Source: Isoetes taiwanensis (Eukaryota > Streptophyta > Lycopodiopsida > Isoetales > Isoetaceae). From it: a DNA stretch of 64,000 bases. The DNA lies in contig JAJEKV010000248.1 in assembly GCA_021234155.1 (NCBI GenBank), forward strand, positions 489,637 through 553,636. Direction: 5' to 3'. Shown piece after piece: positions 31,424 through 44,471 of the stretch. Each line of letters opens with the position of its first letter. Within the stretch, counting starts at the first letter, position 1. The position numbers were made by a program, and so were the translations under genes. The notes beneath the pieces are model-generated. The model did no database searches. It saw only the letters and a program-made list of their open reading frames with translations, and was not told where the DNA came from.

Positions 31424-31700
31424 TTCGCTGCTTCTAAGTTCACATTCATCAATCTGGCCCTTTTGTAGATATATCTTATTGCATTGGGGGATGCACAACC
31501 AATCTAGTGACATGAGCAAACCATTGTTGTATATTATATGAGAGGATTCTACATGATGCCTCAGAAGCTGAGAAATAGCGTGCATTCAAGAATTGCTCAA
31601 CCTCATCATGGTTTATGGCAGATACCTTGCTAGTACATAAACCAGCATTCGATGCTTCTAAGTTCACATTCATCAATCTGGCCCTTTTGTAGATATACGC
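31424..31700 (-). repeat. Direct repeat of ~52 bp inside the Helitron remnant
   Basis: Nearly identical ~52-bp segments start at about 31421 and 31647 (TTCGCTGCTTCTAAGTTCAC versus TTCGATGCTTCTAAGTTCAC, continuing through CAATCTGGCCCTTTTGTAGA). On the minus strand they encode YIYKRARLMNVNLEA, so part of the Helitron coding region was duplicated. Confidence 0.85.
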
Positions 31701-31800
31701 ATACAGATATTTAACGACCTTTACAGCAGCACATTGATATGGCACTTGAAGTACGATGTTAGCCACGAGTTATATGGCATGACCTATCTATATCCTCTTT
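31476..31800 (-). mobile_element. Helitron coding fragment (helicase-like protein)
   Basis: On the minus strand, AAVKVVKYLYAYIYKRAR, then HDEVEQFLNARYFSASEASC, then QQWFAHVTRLVVHPPMQ reproduce in order the conserved Helitron stretch I/VKYLxKYVYKG...DEI..(Y/F)L..RYVSA.EA.WR.F.F......V.RL.VHLP.QQ. Just upstream another frame supplies YNSWLTSYFKCHINV, the motif normally preceding it, so there is a frameshift near 31720. Autonomous Helitrons encode a Rep/helicase protein for rolling-circle transposition; this is only ~110 codons of it. Confidence 0.8.
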
Positions 31801-32594
31801 TCCACCTTTTGGCCATCATCCCTTCTTCGGTACTACGGATATCCATCAACAACTGTCATCTTTTCTGAAAATACACGTGAGTAGCATTTTGTACACTTAC
31901 TATCCTGCATGCACGGACTGTTCGGATATCTAGTATCACATGGACACATGTTCGGGTATTAAGTAAGTAGATACATGTTTAGAAAAGTGCCTTAAAAAAA
32001 ATATGATGTACCCTTTTTCTCCTTGCTTTTGCATATACTGGGCAATCGTCACTTGATCCACAGAGGGCTATAATAATGCTTAGGCATTTCTTCGCCATAG
32101 CATAAATTGCAGTCGGTAGAGTAGGACAATGAAACAATTGTAAATTGTTGAAGTTATATTTATGCCATTGCATAGATTTAAAGTAAAATTTGCAATTTCA
32201 TTAGAAGCAAGCAAAATCTAGTTTCAAACTTAATATGCAGAAGCCTACCAAGACAACATTTTCTTTGGTGTATCTTTTGTTTCTTCTTTCATATCACATC
32301 GTTTAGCTTGACCTTCACCTTTCCACGCAAACCCCAAAAACACCAAGTTTGCCGTGGTACTAGTTTAATATATAGATTGGGGACATTTAATGGATATACC
32401 ATATGTATAAAAGTAGATACCGTAAACCAAGGACCATGCAAAATAATTGAAAGTGTAATTTATTTTCAACCTTTGGCAGTGGTTACTATTACATTGTAGC
32501 ATATCAGTACACCTAAATAATAGATAGAGGTGTAGGAAGTAGGAAAATTTTATGTAATAGAGCATATTACTACAAGCATAAGACCCCAACTATC
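31800..32594. other. Intergenic / 3' flank of the receptor kinase, nothing else seen
   Basis: AT-rich sequence without supported ORFs. The part nearest 32594 should contain the 3' UTR of the minus-strand kinase gene; I could not place a clear poly(A) signal. Confidence 0.35.
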
Positions 32595-35368
32595 TCAAAG
32601 TAATTCTTGAGACCATTCTTCCCCAATGGAGTAGAGGGAAGATTGTTGATTTATGGGATATGACCTTTGTTCTAGAGGTAATGTGTAGTCATTATTACCC
32701 TCTAGCATCTTTACAACCATGCCCATGGAAGGACGCATGTTAGCATCTTGGCAAGCACAGCAAAATGCCACATCTATTACCCTTTTTAATTGCACTACAT
32801 CACAATCTTCTTTTGCCAATTTGGAATCGAGGAGAGTTCCATCTTCACTCATCGCCATACTTGAATAACTTCTATGACCACTAACAACCTCGAGTACCAC
32901 AATTCCAAAGCTGTAAACATCATTTTTCTCTGAGACACTGCCATTCACCCATTCAGGTGCTAAATATCCAAAGGTCCCCATCATTCTACTGAGTATCAAA
33001 GAAGTTTCATCTGCTGGCATCAACTTGCTCAGTCCAAAATCTGCAACTTTGGGGATAAATGATTCATCTAGAAGGATGTTCTGAGGCTTCACATCCAAAT
33101 GAAGTATTCTTGGATTGCATTCATGATGCAGATATGCTAAGCCTTGTGCAGTTCCCAGAATAATCTTCATTCTCTGAGCCCAATCTAGAAGGTAACCACC
33201 ACCATTGAATATCCATTTGTCCAAGGAGCCATTAGACATGAACTCATATATGAGAAGCTTATTAGTACCTTCTGCACAAAAACCCAATAACTGGACTAGG
33301 TTAACATGGTGCAATTTGCCTAGAGTTTCAATTTCTGATTTAAATTCCTGTCGACCCTGGCTGCTGCTTTCCAGTTTCTTGACTGCAATTTTCCTTCCAT
33401 CCAAAAGCACACCCTCGTACACTCCGCCAAAACCACCTTTGCCAATTTGTTTTCCAAAGTGATCTGTCACCACCTCTATCTCTGGATAGCTGTAGCTGGA
33501 CAAAGATATTATTATATCATCCTCGCCTGGAGGCTCTGGCTTGCCCAAGAGACGTGAAAGAAGCCAAACATGTGCTCTTTTCTGCATCATATGTATCTTT
33601 GATATAACAGGTTGGAATGATATGACATTATGCGCAAAGCAGGCCCATATTGAGATTGCTATGAGAATCAAATTTACGGACTGCATGCTAAAGAAGAAGT
33701 AAAGTTTAAAGACAAAACTGTCGAATGTGGTAGAAGCAGCAAGGATTATATTAACAAGGATTAGGCCTATTGGAAAGCAGCATCTGTTACAATTACGTCT
33801 GCTACAACGGGGAAGCCTTGCTACAAGTAGAATTATAGTATTAATGATTGTAAGAGGATAAAGATTTAAGACTCCAAAATAAAGAATGTATGAGTAGGCC
33901 ATCGGCATTGTACTATAGCTTTCAGAAAGAAGCCAGCCAACAAATGCAGAGCATCCAAGGAAGATTACTATGAAGTGTAGAGCAATCAATATAAACAGGA
34001 GTATCCTTCTGGGAGGAGAATTTCTAATGAGAAATTGGAGGACACCCCTAAGGGATACTTGCAGAATGGTCATGTCTATAGAGATGATGGCAAAAGAAAT
34101 TGCAGAATACTTGTGTCGAAAAACACCAATAACTGCTAGTAAAGACGAGAATAATATGGCAGCAACCGAGGCAAGCAAAAGTATGCGAAGCAAAATGTGA
34201 TGGCTAGAATTTTTGAGAAAGCAGGATCTTACTTCTGAATAAATCATGATCAAGAGAGAGGCAATCACTATGCTAATTAAAGATATTTCTCCTGCGCTCA
34301 GGAGGGACCGGCAATCGTTAAAAGACATGTCACCGGTACAACAGAGGGATTCCGTTGTCCAGGTGCCATCTAGAAGAGTATAAAGCTTGAAGGAGCCGCG
34401 CTCCTGGAGGCGTATGAACACGGTAAAGTCATTAGTGCTGTAATATTTGTATCCGGAAGTTAGAAAAACGTGGGAGATTGGCATACCGCGGGAGTTGAAA
34501 CTGGTAAAATCCAGATCGTAATAGTAAGCAGTGTAATTGCGCAATCTAAGCCCAATTTTCAAACCCCTGTTGGATGTTCATCAAAGCCAGGAGAATCTCC
34601 TGACACCTAGCCGTTGTATCAGCTCCACGAACTCCACTATTCCAGGCCTTTATGGCTTCTGAACAATTGTACTTTAATGAGATTCCCTCCTGAGCATATA
34701 TAACAGGGGGCTCATTCGTGAATCAAGCATCAGTTCTATTGCTTGCATCTGTGCGTTCTTGTATTGCTCTGTCAGCTCTATTGCTTGCTGATTGTAATCT
34801 TCATTAACCCCCAGTATATTGTGTGCATAACGTTTTATGGCCTTGCGTCACCTTTAAATTACCATGCTCGAACACAACAGTAAGACCTTCCCTTGAAAAG
34901 CTTGCTAAAGTTCTGACCCAAAACTACAACATCTGATGAACTATCTATGCTTTGCCATACTGCAGTCTCGTTCCTATCATACAACACCAAATTACCATTC
35001 CTTTCAATCTCCCACCTTTCTATACCCGGTCCAGCAGACCAAACCTTTTGATTTGATTCATCTCGCAGTACAAGGCTTCCAGTTGAATCGAGGACAAATG
35101 TGGAACCCCAGGTTACAGTCTTAGCACCAGAACTCCATAACATCACCGGCTCTGGGATTCTCGCAAATACTCCAAATGCCTTTCGGAATGGATAGAAAGC
35201 CAAGCAGAAAGACCTGTTTTGGATGACGTTAGAACTGCTATCCAAAACTGGGTAAAGACGATGCCCACTCCATGCCAAATTATCTTCATTAAGAGTGTAG
35301 TTGATTGTTAGAAGATGGGCCTTGGTTAAACAGCATAGAAACACCCAGATCAAGTATTTCCTCTTCAT
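32595..35368 (-). CDS. B-lectin receptor-like kinase with about seven membrane segments, 825 aa, two exons
   Basis: Exons are 35368-34863 and 34566-32595. The 296-bp intron has CATG|GTAATT and CAACAG|GGG borders, and joining them makes a Trp codon; the CDS length divides by three. The start at 35368 gives a signal peptide (MKRKYLIWVFLCCLTKAHLL); an upstream in-frame TTG is not a start. Residues ~25-160 are a bulb-type lectin domain (GSTFVLDSTGSLVLRD, NGNLVLYDRNETAVWQS). A ~95-residue extracellular stretch follows, without SLG, EGF or PAN domains. Hydrophobic segments lie at about 264-280, 293-318, 322-348, 357-382, 395-420, 434-455 and 457-485. The kinase domain (~540-800) has GKGGFGGVYEG, IAVKK (K565), HLDVKPQN (D660, non-RD), DFG (678-680) and APE (705-707). 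It resembles the SD2-5 group, but those have one membrane helix. Likely a plasma-membrane receptor kinase. Confidence 0.88.
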
Positions 35369-35656
35369 GACTTCAATGCATGCATAAACCAAGCTTTCTC
35401 ATCTGTAATACTTCTTCTTACTGCTTTGCCGCCAAGCCGCAAGTACTAAAGCGTAGCCTTTGGATTAGGAGATGCTTGCGGGTCAACCAATTCCCAGCTC
35501 ACATCCATCAAGGATGGGCACATGTCTTAAATCGGAAGGTGTTGGTGGCTATCCTACATTTAAAGAATAGTCAGTTTGCACCTGATGAAACTATTATTGA
35601 TATAATAAGTAAGCTTCTAGGAAGACTCTGTACAACAACAAATAACATGGCCGATA

Positions 35657-35866
35657 GAAGAGGAACCTCTTGCAATTTAGAATATGAGAAAACTATAATG
35701 AATAGAGGAACCTCTTAGAATTCAGAATATGAGAAAACTATAATGAATTCCACGATGCTCAGAGATCCTAAAAATGAATATATCTGACACTAATTGGCAA
35801 TGGTCAAATGTGTGAAATCCTAAAAACGCATATATCTGACACTAATAGGCAATGCTCAAATGTGAC
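35657..35866 (+). repeat. Two adjacent short tandem duplications
   Basis: A ~47-bp unit (GAGGAACCTCTT... AGAATATGAGAAAACTATAA) is present twice at 35657-35750, and a ~58-bp unit (ATATATCTGACACTAAT, GGCAATG, TCAAATGTG) twice at about 35763-35866. These are local slippage duplications in noncoding DNA upstream of the receptor kinase gene. Confidence 0.85.
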
Positions 35867-36237
35867 AAGAAAGGAGATACGAGGCCAGGGTTGATAGACA
35901 AGCACAACAAGTGGAAAACTTTCGAACTACAAAAGCCACCATGCAACGAGACATAAAAATGCAAAGCACAAGATGCTAGAGATTAACCATGAATAAGAAA
36001 GTTAATGACTATTTACAAAGGATGCAAGACAAACAATGTGCTATCGCACGATGGGTTGCCATCTAGGAGTACAAATAATATTCCTATAAAAAGCTGTCTA
36101 ACATTTCTTCAATAAGATTTCTATAAAAAGATGTCAACATTTCTTTCTTGAGAAGAGTTTGCATTTCTCTTTAGTATGTCATTCCCAGAGTAGTAGAGAG
36201 AATCTTTTTGATCCATCAAGTAGGTCATCTCTAACTT

Positions 36238-36300
36238 GAACGAGAATAATAGAATAGAATAGATTTTTTAACGTCCAAGGAGCCCAATAGGTCATGGGAA
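36238..36300 (-). repeat. Dispersed repeat with (TATTC)n tail, copy 1
   Basis: AGAATAGAATAG leads into ATTTTTTAACGTCCAAGGAG and CCAATAGGTCATGGGA. The same block occurs at 47290-47460 and, diverged, at 43421-43600. Read on the minus strand it ends ACGTTAAAAAATC followed by TATTC repeats, like the 3' end of a non-LTR retrotransposon or SINE. This copy is truncated after about 60 bp. Confidence 0.6.
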
Positions 36301-36370
36301 ACATTTCAACATGATCATCTTTAACATGACTCTTTTATCTTCTCTCACTAGCACCCTGCCACCTTCTCTC

Positions 36371-36602
36371 ACTAGGGTTTGCCTCTCTCTCGCTAGAGTT
36401 CTGCCTCCAGCTCCCAGATTGTTGTGCTGACGACATTTTTGAGTTCCCAAATTGGATTCTAAACGCCCAACACATCTTGAGAGCAACACTTCTCTCTTGC
36501 CCTTTCTCTCACTGGGGGTTTGCCTCCAGCTCCCAGATTGTTGTGCTGATGATGTTGTCCCCAAATTGGATTCTAAGCGTCCAAAATGTCCTGAGAGCAA
36601 AG
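36371..36602 (+). repeat. Direct repeat of ~105 bp, two copies
   Basis: TTTGCCTC... GCCTCCAGCTCCCAGATTGT TGTGCTGA, then CAAATTGGATTCTAA and TGAGAGCAA, occurs at about 36376-36487 and 36508-36600, separated by ~130 bp. The first copy has an extra CTCTCGCTAGAGTTC segment. Confidence 0.8.
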
Positions 36603-36697
36603 ATTACATAAAGCAATGGCTAACACATATACCATACCGGATCAAGATGTCGGATCATGGACTTTTCTGTCAAAACCTCATTTGTAAAGCACCATCC

Positions 36698-37369
36698 TCA
36701 GAACCTGGAGCTCAAAAACTGTAAATAAATACGTAGAGCAGGCTCTATTAGATGCCACAATCCCTTCTCCTTATGGTGATTTGCCCTTACCAATACATCC
36801 AAATCACTTGATTCTTTTCTAATCCTCTTCAATGCGTTAGAATCGGGCTCTAAATTCTTCTTCAGCAAGATCCTAGTTGCAGTTCCAAGAGCATATTTCC
36901 AGTAGTTATTTGAACAAATGTTATAGGCAGGAACATGATCTGCTAACATATCAAGTATTTCTGTTAACGTTAGCATTCTACACACATCAATAGCCTGCAG
37001 AATTTCACAGAAGATAGACGCTAGAGATTCTAATCCAATATTATTGCTGGAGTTAGCCTTCTCGGTTTGGATATCGAGGGCATTTTTATGTTGCAACTTA
37101 ACAATGAGAAAATCATACATAAGGTAGGACAATTTCTCGTTAGCAGATTGAACCTGGCAATAGCAAATGGTACTCAAGATGCTGGATTCGGGGCTTGAAA
37201 ATTCTTCAAGGAGCAAAAGCTCAGCGCTGAGGGAAGTTGATCTGGGAAGCTGTCTTGCAGCCGTCCGGATAGCAGCAAAGGTCGAAGAGCTAGCTGCAGA
37301 AAATATTGCTACGCTTGCCCAAACCCCATTCTGGCAGGGCGGTGTCCATCCCAAAAATCCTCTCAGCAA
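36698..37369 (-). CDS. Hypothetical ORF / possible exon, 223 codons
   Basis: The longest unexplained ORF in this interval. It has no ATG near its 5' end, but CCTGCAG|GGC just upstream (about 37385) could be a splice acceptor, so it may be a 3'-terminal exon. The translation is non-repetitive, with an Ala/Ser-rich start followed by helical Leu-rich stretches (LTEILDMLADHVPAYN, YWKYALGTATRILLKKN, LIEPALRIYLQFL). I do not recognise the family. The balanced composition and length make chance less likely, but no second exon was identified. Confidence 0.35.
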   Translation of the reverse strand: MLRGFLGWTPPCQNGVWASVAIFSAASSSTFAAIRTAARQLPRSTSLSAELLLLEEFSSPESSILSTICYCQVQSANEKLSYLMYDFLIVKLQHKNALDIQTEKANSSNNIGLESLASIFCEILQAIDVCRMLTLTEILDMLADHVPAYNICSNNYWKYALGTATRILLKKNLEPDSNALKRIRKESSDLDVLVRANHHKEKGLWHLIEPALRIYLQFLSSRF

Positions 37370-37526
37370 GACGTCGCCCTGCAGGGCAGAACTTCAAGCT
37401 AGGAAATGACAAAGGAAACAACCTGACATGAGCTACTCCCCAAGGAAGTCCTTTAAAGAAAAGCTCGGCAACAAAGGACAGGGAATCATTTGAAGACGTC
37501 TGCGACTAACTGAAAAATATTAGAGT

Positions 37527-37640
37527 GCTCAAGAAGGCAGTTGGAGAGGAATTACAAAGGCTTACAGGGGAGTGGTCATTGTCGGAGCTAGGACTAATGC
37601 AATGGCAACATCCCATAGGGACAAGAGAGACTTGAACATA
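37527..37640 (+). pseudogene. Fragment of the same family as the 25-30 kb gene
   Basis: The frame reads VLKKAVGEELQRLTGEWSLS ELG, parallel to ELQRLSGDVALSENW at about 28.49-28.53 kb. Only ~30 codons are recognisable, followed by stops. It shows that the family is dispersed and repetitive in this genome. Confidence 0.45.
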
Positions 37641-38848
<1,208 letters not shown>

Positions 38849-39013
38849 TAGTGTTAATACGGAGTGCCATGTACACAGTTTGTTAGATTGGCATGCTATG
38901 AAATCTGCATTTAGGTCAAAACAAAGAATGTCTTAGATTACATTCAGCAAATAGTGAATCCCCATGCACCGCAAGGGCATGAACTTGTCCCTTAGGTGTA
39001 GCAAGGCTTTGCT

Positions 39014-40310
39014 GTGCAGAAGTTGTCATATTCCATGCCTGCCACATTTGTTTGCAGCTTGAAAGCTTGTGGTAGCAGTGAGTCCATAGAATGGGGACGT
39101 GAAATACATGATGCTCTTCTGCAAAATGAACTCGAGATGAGCCTCCTTATTGACAATTCTTTGGTTGACATGTATGTGAAATGTGTCGCATTTTTGGAGG
39201 CATGGGCAGCCTTTGTCAAACTTCTAGTCCGAGTTCATGTCTCTTGGACTACTTTAATTGCAGCGTCCACGGAATATGAATCTAATGTGGAAGCATTAAA
39301 GTTCTTTGAACAAATACAACTAGAGGGTATGTATCCAGATGGTGTCACACTTGTGTGCTGCCTGAAAGCATATAGAAACTGTGGAGCCATAGACAGAGGT
39401 CACCAAATATACATTAAAATGATGCAAATGGGCTGGAAAAGGACTTGGTTGTCAAGAATACTTTGTTAAGAATGTATACGAAATGGGGTTTACTTATAGA
39501 AGCACAAGATGCCTTTGACAAGCCCTCAATTCAGGATGTAGTCTCATGGAACACGCTTGTTGCGGGGTACGGTGAAAATGGATTTGAGAGGCAGGCGTTA
39601 GAATTATTCAAAAAGATACAGCTCAATGTTATGACTTCAAATGATGCCACATATATTTGCTACTTAAGAGCTTATGGTGAGACAGCAGCTGTTGATATGG
39701 GTAGAGAGATACACATTGAAGTCGCTCACAAGGGACTTGACATGGACCTTTTTGTTGGCAGTACACTTGTAGACATGTACATCAAATGTGGTTCACTTGC
39801 AGATGCACCAAAAGTCTTTGATAAGCTGGCATCTCGTAATGTGGTGTCTTGCACAGCAATGATACGAGGATGTGGAATGAATCAGGATGGCAACATGGCT
39901 GTGCATTGCTTTGAGAAGATGCAAGAGCAGGGTATACGACCAGATGATATTACTTTTGTACGCTTCTTCTCTCGCATGCCGTGCGATCCTAGTGGCCAAG
40001 GGTCAAAAATATCAATGATGAAAGTGGAATATGGTATTCAACCAACAGCAGACCATCATAATTGCATGCTCAAACTTTTTGGTCGCGCTGGACACTTTGT
40101 ATGAGGCAATGGACTTGCTTCAGTTCGTGTCAATAATCTTATCAGAAGAAATGGTGACAGCTTTGCTCAGTGCATGCGAAGTTATGGGGAAGCTGATTTA
40201 GGCTTAAAATGCTTTCAACATCTAGTTCAAATGAATCCATAGGATCTTTGCTTCATATGTGCTTATGGCAAACATTTACAGAGATCTTTGCTAGCATTAG
40301 AGCAATAGAA
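39014..40310 (+). pseudogene. PLS-type pentatricopeptide repeat (PPR) gene, disrupted
   Basis: Two overlapping frames (39014-39469, 39445-40104) encode successive PPR units: FVCSLKACGSSESIEWGREI H, then LLIDNSLVDMYVKC, VSWTTLIAA, ALKFFEQIQLEGMYPDGVTL, and after a shift DVVSWNTLVAGYGENGF, LFVGSTLVDMYIKCGSLADA, FEKMQEQGIRPDDITF. The C-terminal E-like part continues out of frame past 40100 (YEAMDLL, LKCFQHLVQMNP, YVLMANIYRD) to about 40310. No DYW domain is left. PLS-class PPR proteins bind organellar RNA and direct editing. There is a frameshift near 39455 and several more after 40090. Confidence 0.82.
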
Positions 40311-42120
40311 GGAATTAGGTGGGGGGAACGCAGTGGCATAACCCATAGTGATGATTTGTTTCGAAATTGAATTCACGCGGCGTCAAAAACATATAGCTGT
40401 TGGGATTTTTTATTATAAGTAACCGACCGCTTTTTTCTATAATTTGAAGATGGCAAATATACTCCTCTTGTAGCTCTGCGTGGTGACAGTTCCTCAACTT
40501 ACGCCCTAGCCGGTGATTACACATAACCGCGCAGGCCGCCATGAAACGACAATAGTTCCATGACTAATATTGTAAAAACCAAAGTATGCAATACCTCAAG
40601 ATTTCATCGTTTGAATGCTTAATTTGTCTCTTAAACCCCTCAACAAGAATCCCTGCACCACAAATCTTCTCATTCTCTACTTTTTCAACATGCCTGTAAC
40701 AATAAAATTTGTTTAAGACAGGAGATCTGTAGCAAGTAAGAAATTCTCTTCATATCTTTCTTCCAAAACAGCCTCTGACCAACTCCGTGCTTGTTTCTGT
40801 TGCAACAAAAGTATTAATGTTACTGGCGAAATAAGGTAGGCATTGCATTTTGAGGGCTTTTATCAATGCCCTTCAAATCGGCTAACAGAGATCAGCAATG
40901 CTCATCTTATTAGAAAATACCTCTTACCCTAACGCGCAGTTGGATGTGCTACTCTCCGGATCGCGAGCCTAGAAAGAAATTTGTGGCCAGAAACCAAATC
41001 ACCAGCCTCCCTCTGTGAAGCCACCATCTCCCATAATCAGAATGCGGTAAGGACTCTGAAGCTCTAACCTAATCAAGCAAAAACATTCTGGCAATCGAAA
41101 TGGGTAAGAGGAGTCCGAGGAATTAGCCCGTCACGTAACGCCTGAACAAAAGGAATGGAAACAAGGATCTATTAAACGGGATCAGCTGCACCCACCGCAT
41201 CTATCGGACCCATAAGCCCAGGGCCCTGCCAGTTACCCGGTTGGAGCATCCGCCATCCACAACGAAGGTGACCGCCAGTTTACAGTGAACAATGGGTTTT
41301 GAGTAATACCAAAGATATTCTAAGTATATTTCAATTATATACTTAGGATATGCCAAAACCCATTATAAACAAGGGTTTGCCCCCTTAGGGGCAACCCAAA
41401 AATTGATGAAGCTACTCTAAGCACTAGAAGCATATTAAAAAAAATAGTGCAAAAACGACATCGGATGTCAAAATATATCAATACTTAGCCCTTAGAGGCA
41501 CAAAATGTATGGATGAAAAACCAAATTAAGCAATGAGTCATGGAAGGAACCCATGCCCTAATGAGGCAGAACAAGGGTCAATACAATAAGAACCATGACC
41601 ACAAAAGATGCAGCTCAACTAATTAAGACAATCTACGTCATCACTGGCGGGCAAGTTTGAGACGTCGTGCTTCATCAACGAAGAAAAGAGGAAGAAATGG
41701 TCATCAAAATGAAGAGCTATCTCATAGCCCTCCCGGTCTACAACAATCAAGAATTTCATATGTCGAGCAATAGACGTTTTACTCACTTTCACAATTGTAA
41801 GAACGTCATTCGTAATCGAAGGGCTCAACGCGGACATGGGAGAGTATAAATTGTGAAAGCGGTCTTGCATAGAGGACAATGACTCATACTAGTACCTAAT
41901 TGGACCACTTTTAAAAGTAGGTACATCACGAGAAGCGTGCTCCTGAATCTCCAACCTCAAGGCCTCGAGCTTCTCATTAACATATAGATAGGCTTCTCAT
42001 TCATCTCAGCAGATTTTCTACAATGGTGGATAGTGGATAGCCGCACATATGCAAACTACCCATGAAGAAAAATAAAGGGAATGTCCAATTATACAACTTG
42101 GACCCCATGAAATACAATGC
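40311..42120. other. Gene-poor stretch with a short dispersed repeat
   Basis: I find no supported ORF. Around 41340-41395 the block GCCAAAACCCA..ATAAACAAGGG..TTGCCCCCT(TA)GGGGCAACCCAAAA also occurs at 54715-54765, so it is a dispersed repeat, probably an old TE end. Confidence 0.45.
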
Positions 42121-42476
42121 TAATAGATGTTTGGTGCAGGTGTACTGCCAAAGCTTATTACGGGGATTAAAAAACCCCACCCTTTCGGGTTTTCGAGAAA
42201 AACCCTAGTGATAAGCATTCGACAAGGGGCTTGGACAAACGTAAGGCTGAGAATTCGCTCCCAAAAAACCCACGAATGGAGAAGACGAAGCTGCTGCCGC
42301 TTGCCAACCTGTACCTGCACATCTAGAACCATGTACCTGCACATCACCAACACTAGAACACATGAGACAAAACAAACCTCCCAAAGTGGAGGGCTGATCA
42401 CGCGTGCCACGCGACAACAACTCTTCAAATAGAGGGGCTGGTCATGCGTGCCAGGCGAAAAATACATTAAACAATT

Positions 42477-42516
42477 GGGGAGGGGGAGGGGGGGAGGGGA
42501 GGGAGGAGAGGGTGGG
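42477..42516 (+). repeat. G-rich tract with quadruplex potential
   Basis: A 40-bp run contains at least six G-tracts of three or more (GGGGAGGGGGAGGGGGGGAG, then GGGAGGGAGGAGAGGGTGGG). This exceeds the four tracts needed for an intramolecular G-quadruplex. No gene start is evident nearby. Confidence 0.8.
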
Positions 42517-43075
42517 TTTCAAAGAATAGAGAATAAGGTACTGCTGAGAGAGAAAGAGGAAGCGCCGATGAGACGTTGAAGAAGAACCTCGCCTAATATA
42601 GCGATCTCCCAACCATAGAAGGCATGCAATGTATGCATGCGAGACATGCATGCTCGCCCCCTCTAGAATCTTGATCCGAGGGCTCGGATCGATGGAATTG
42701 ACTAGATAAAGAACTTTGTAAGTCTTGGATTTGAGCAGACTGGAGTTTTAACGCTTGCGGAAGTTTGCTATAACATCCAAAGAAGAAGAACTGGGAACCA
42801 TTGAATTTTGGCCCACCAAGGGAGGAGCATTATGAGATGTAGGAGCATGGGAAGAAAATGGAGTGCAATTAATGGAATAAAAGGAATAGCTGATGCACGA
42901 TGGTTCTTAACACAATGCTTTTTAATAGGGATTGACGACCATCTTTTAGCAATATACTTGCGTTTATGCTTATAAGAAGTAGCTCAAGTAGACGCCATCA
43001 AGGAAATAAATACTCCAAGAAAGAATGTGGCAAGAAAGAATGTGGGAAAAAATAAGCATGCCATGCTCCAAAGAT

Positions 43076-43171
<96 letters not shown>
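43076..43171. repeat. (GATA)n microsatellite, ~24 units
   Basis: About 96 bp of uninterrupted GATA repeats. Confidence 0.98.
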
Positions 43172-43418
43172 TAGTTTTAACGTCACGCCACTAGGCAGCA
43201 TCCAACTGGACATGTGACCACACACCACGAAAACAACAAATATCTTGAGTCACGAATAGAAATATCTTGTCCACAAGATAAACATAGTTTTTAGTCCATA
43301 TATTAAAATAAACTTAGCGGAAAAAAGGCTCTTGTGGAAGATCTCGAAAAGAAAAACTTAATAAAAAACTAATAACAGTGCCCAGCATTGCTAGGTTGTA
43401 AAGTTATCAGTGAACAAT

Positions 43419-43420
<2 letters not shown>

Positions 43421-43454
<34 letters not shown>

Positions 43455-43600
43455 AAATGATTTTTATCGTCCACTGAGACCAATCGGCCTATGGGACCCG
43501 TGAATGAGGCAAAGAAACTTATTATCGTCAGGGTAAAAAACCCCTACCAAAGGTTTTCGAGGGAAAATCGCGGGCGTATAAGAATGATGTCAAACTGTAC
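43421..43600 (-). repeat. Dispersed repeat with (TTTC)n tail, copy 2
   Basis: A (GAAA)n run at 43421-43456 leads into TGATTTTTATCGTCCACTGA GACCAATCGGCCTATGGGAC CC, then TAAAAAACCCCTACC and GGTTTTCGAGGGAAAA. It aligns with 47290-47460, but the tail microsatellite is TTTC instead of TATTC. Interpreted as the 3' end of a minus-strand retroposon. Confidence 0.6.
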
Positions 43601-43929
43601 AAGTGTACATCATCATTAAATAAATGTATATATACATGTCAAGTGTGTGCCCAAGGACATAGCTGATCTTGCATGTCCATAACCTCCTGAAAGTATGATC
43701 CTAGCACCCGTACGGAAGCCGTGCTCAATGTCACATGTAGCGGCTGGCCAGGCCTGACCAACTCAGCATAGCGTGTCCGGATTTGATCATATGCTGGGCA
43801 ACTTTGAAGGGTATAAAGAGAGGTTGTAATAACTATGCAGTAAAATCTTTATTGTTGACATCTAATTACATATTGAAGTGGTAGTACAAACCATTATATC
43901 CAACACATTTAAATTATTCCAAGATCTGG

Positions 43930-44200
43930 ACCGTACATAGCGATCCTCGTTTGTGGGGTATGCATGTACACGTTTTTGTATACTGTATATTAAGGTTTGC
44001 AAAATACTATAAGGTTTGAAAGAATGTACTTAATGGTGTTAATTTTGTACTTGTATTGTGAATATATTTTAAGGGCTCTCGCTGCCCTACGTAACCCCCC
44101 GTGTGAATATGCACCCAAACCAAAGGGGGTTTAAGGGGGATTTTAATTTAAATGTGTTAAATGCAATGGTTTATGTTAATAATGTTAATGGTAGTTGTGT
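43930..44200 (+). repeat. Dispersed repeat ~270 bp, copy 1
   Basis: Shares GTGGGGTATGC, ACTATAAGGTTTG, GGGCTCTCGCTGCCCTACGT, GTGAATATGCACCCAAA and AAATGTGTT with 46575-46855 in the same order and orientation. No coding potential; TE remnant of unknown class. Confidence 0.8.
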
Positions 44201-44430
44201 GTTGATTGTTATATTAAAAAAAATTTTGGGCCCTTCGGGCCCTAACTAAAGCAAACATAGGTAAACTTTATGGGCCTAAATATTAATTACTAAAAAGCAC
44301 AATAACATGAAGACAAACATTAAATGTTCCAAAGGATGCATTAAAACATCATCTATGGACATGGAAATGACGAGTAGTATAAAAAAAAGGGACAATGGTC
44401 ACAAACCATTGAACAGATAGATAAATAAGA

Positions 44431-44471
44431 AGAAAATATGCAACATTGTAAGAAAATATGCAACATTGTAA
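44431..44471 (+). repeat. 21-bp tandem duplication
   Basis: AAGAAAATATGCAACATTGT A occurs twice in tandem. Confidence 0.9.

Noticed and set aside
41190-41275. tRNA-like segment around GGACCCATAAGCCC
   Set aside because: The CAT could mimic a methionine anticodon, but acceptor, D and T arms do not pair.
42998-43228. ORF with repeated SIYL
   Set aside because: Translation of the (GATA)n microsatellite.
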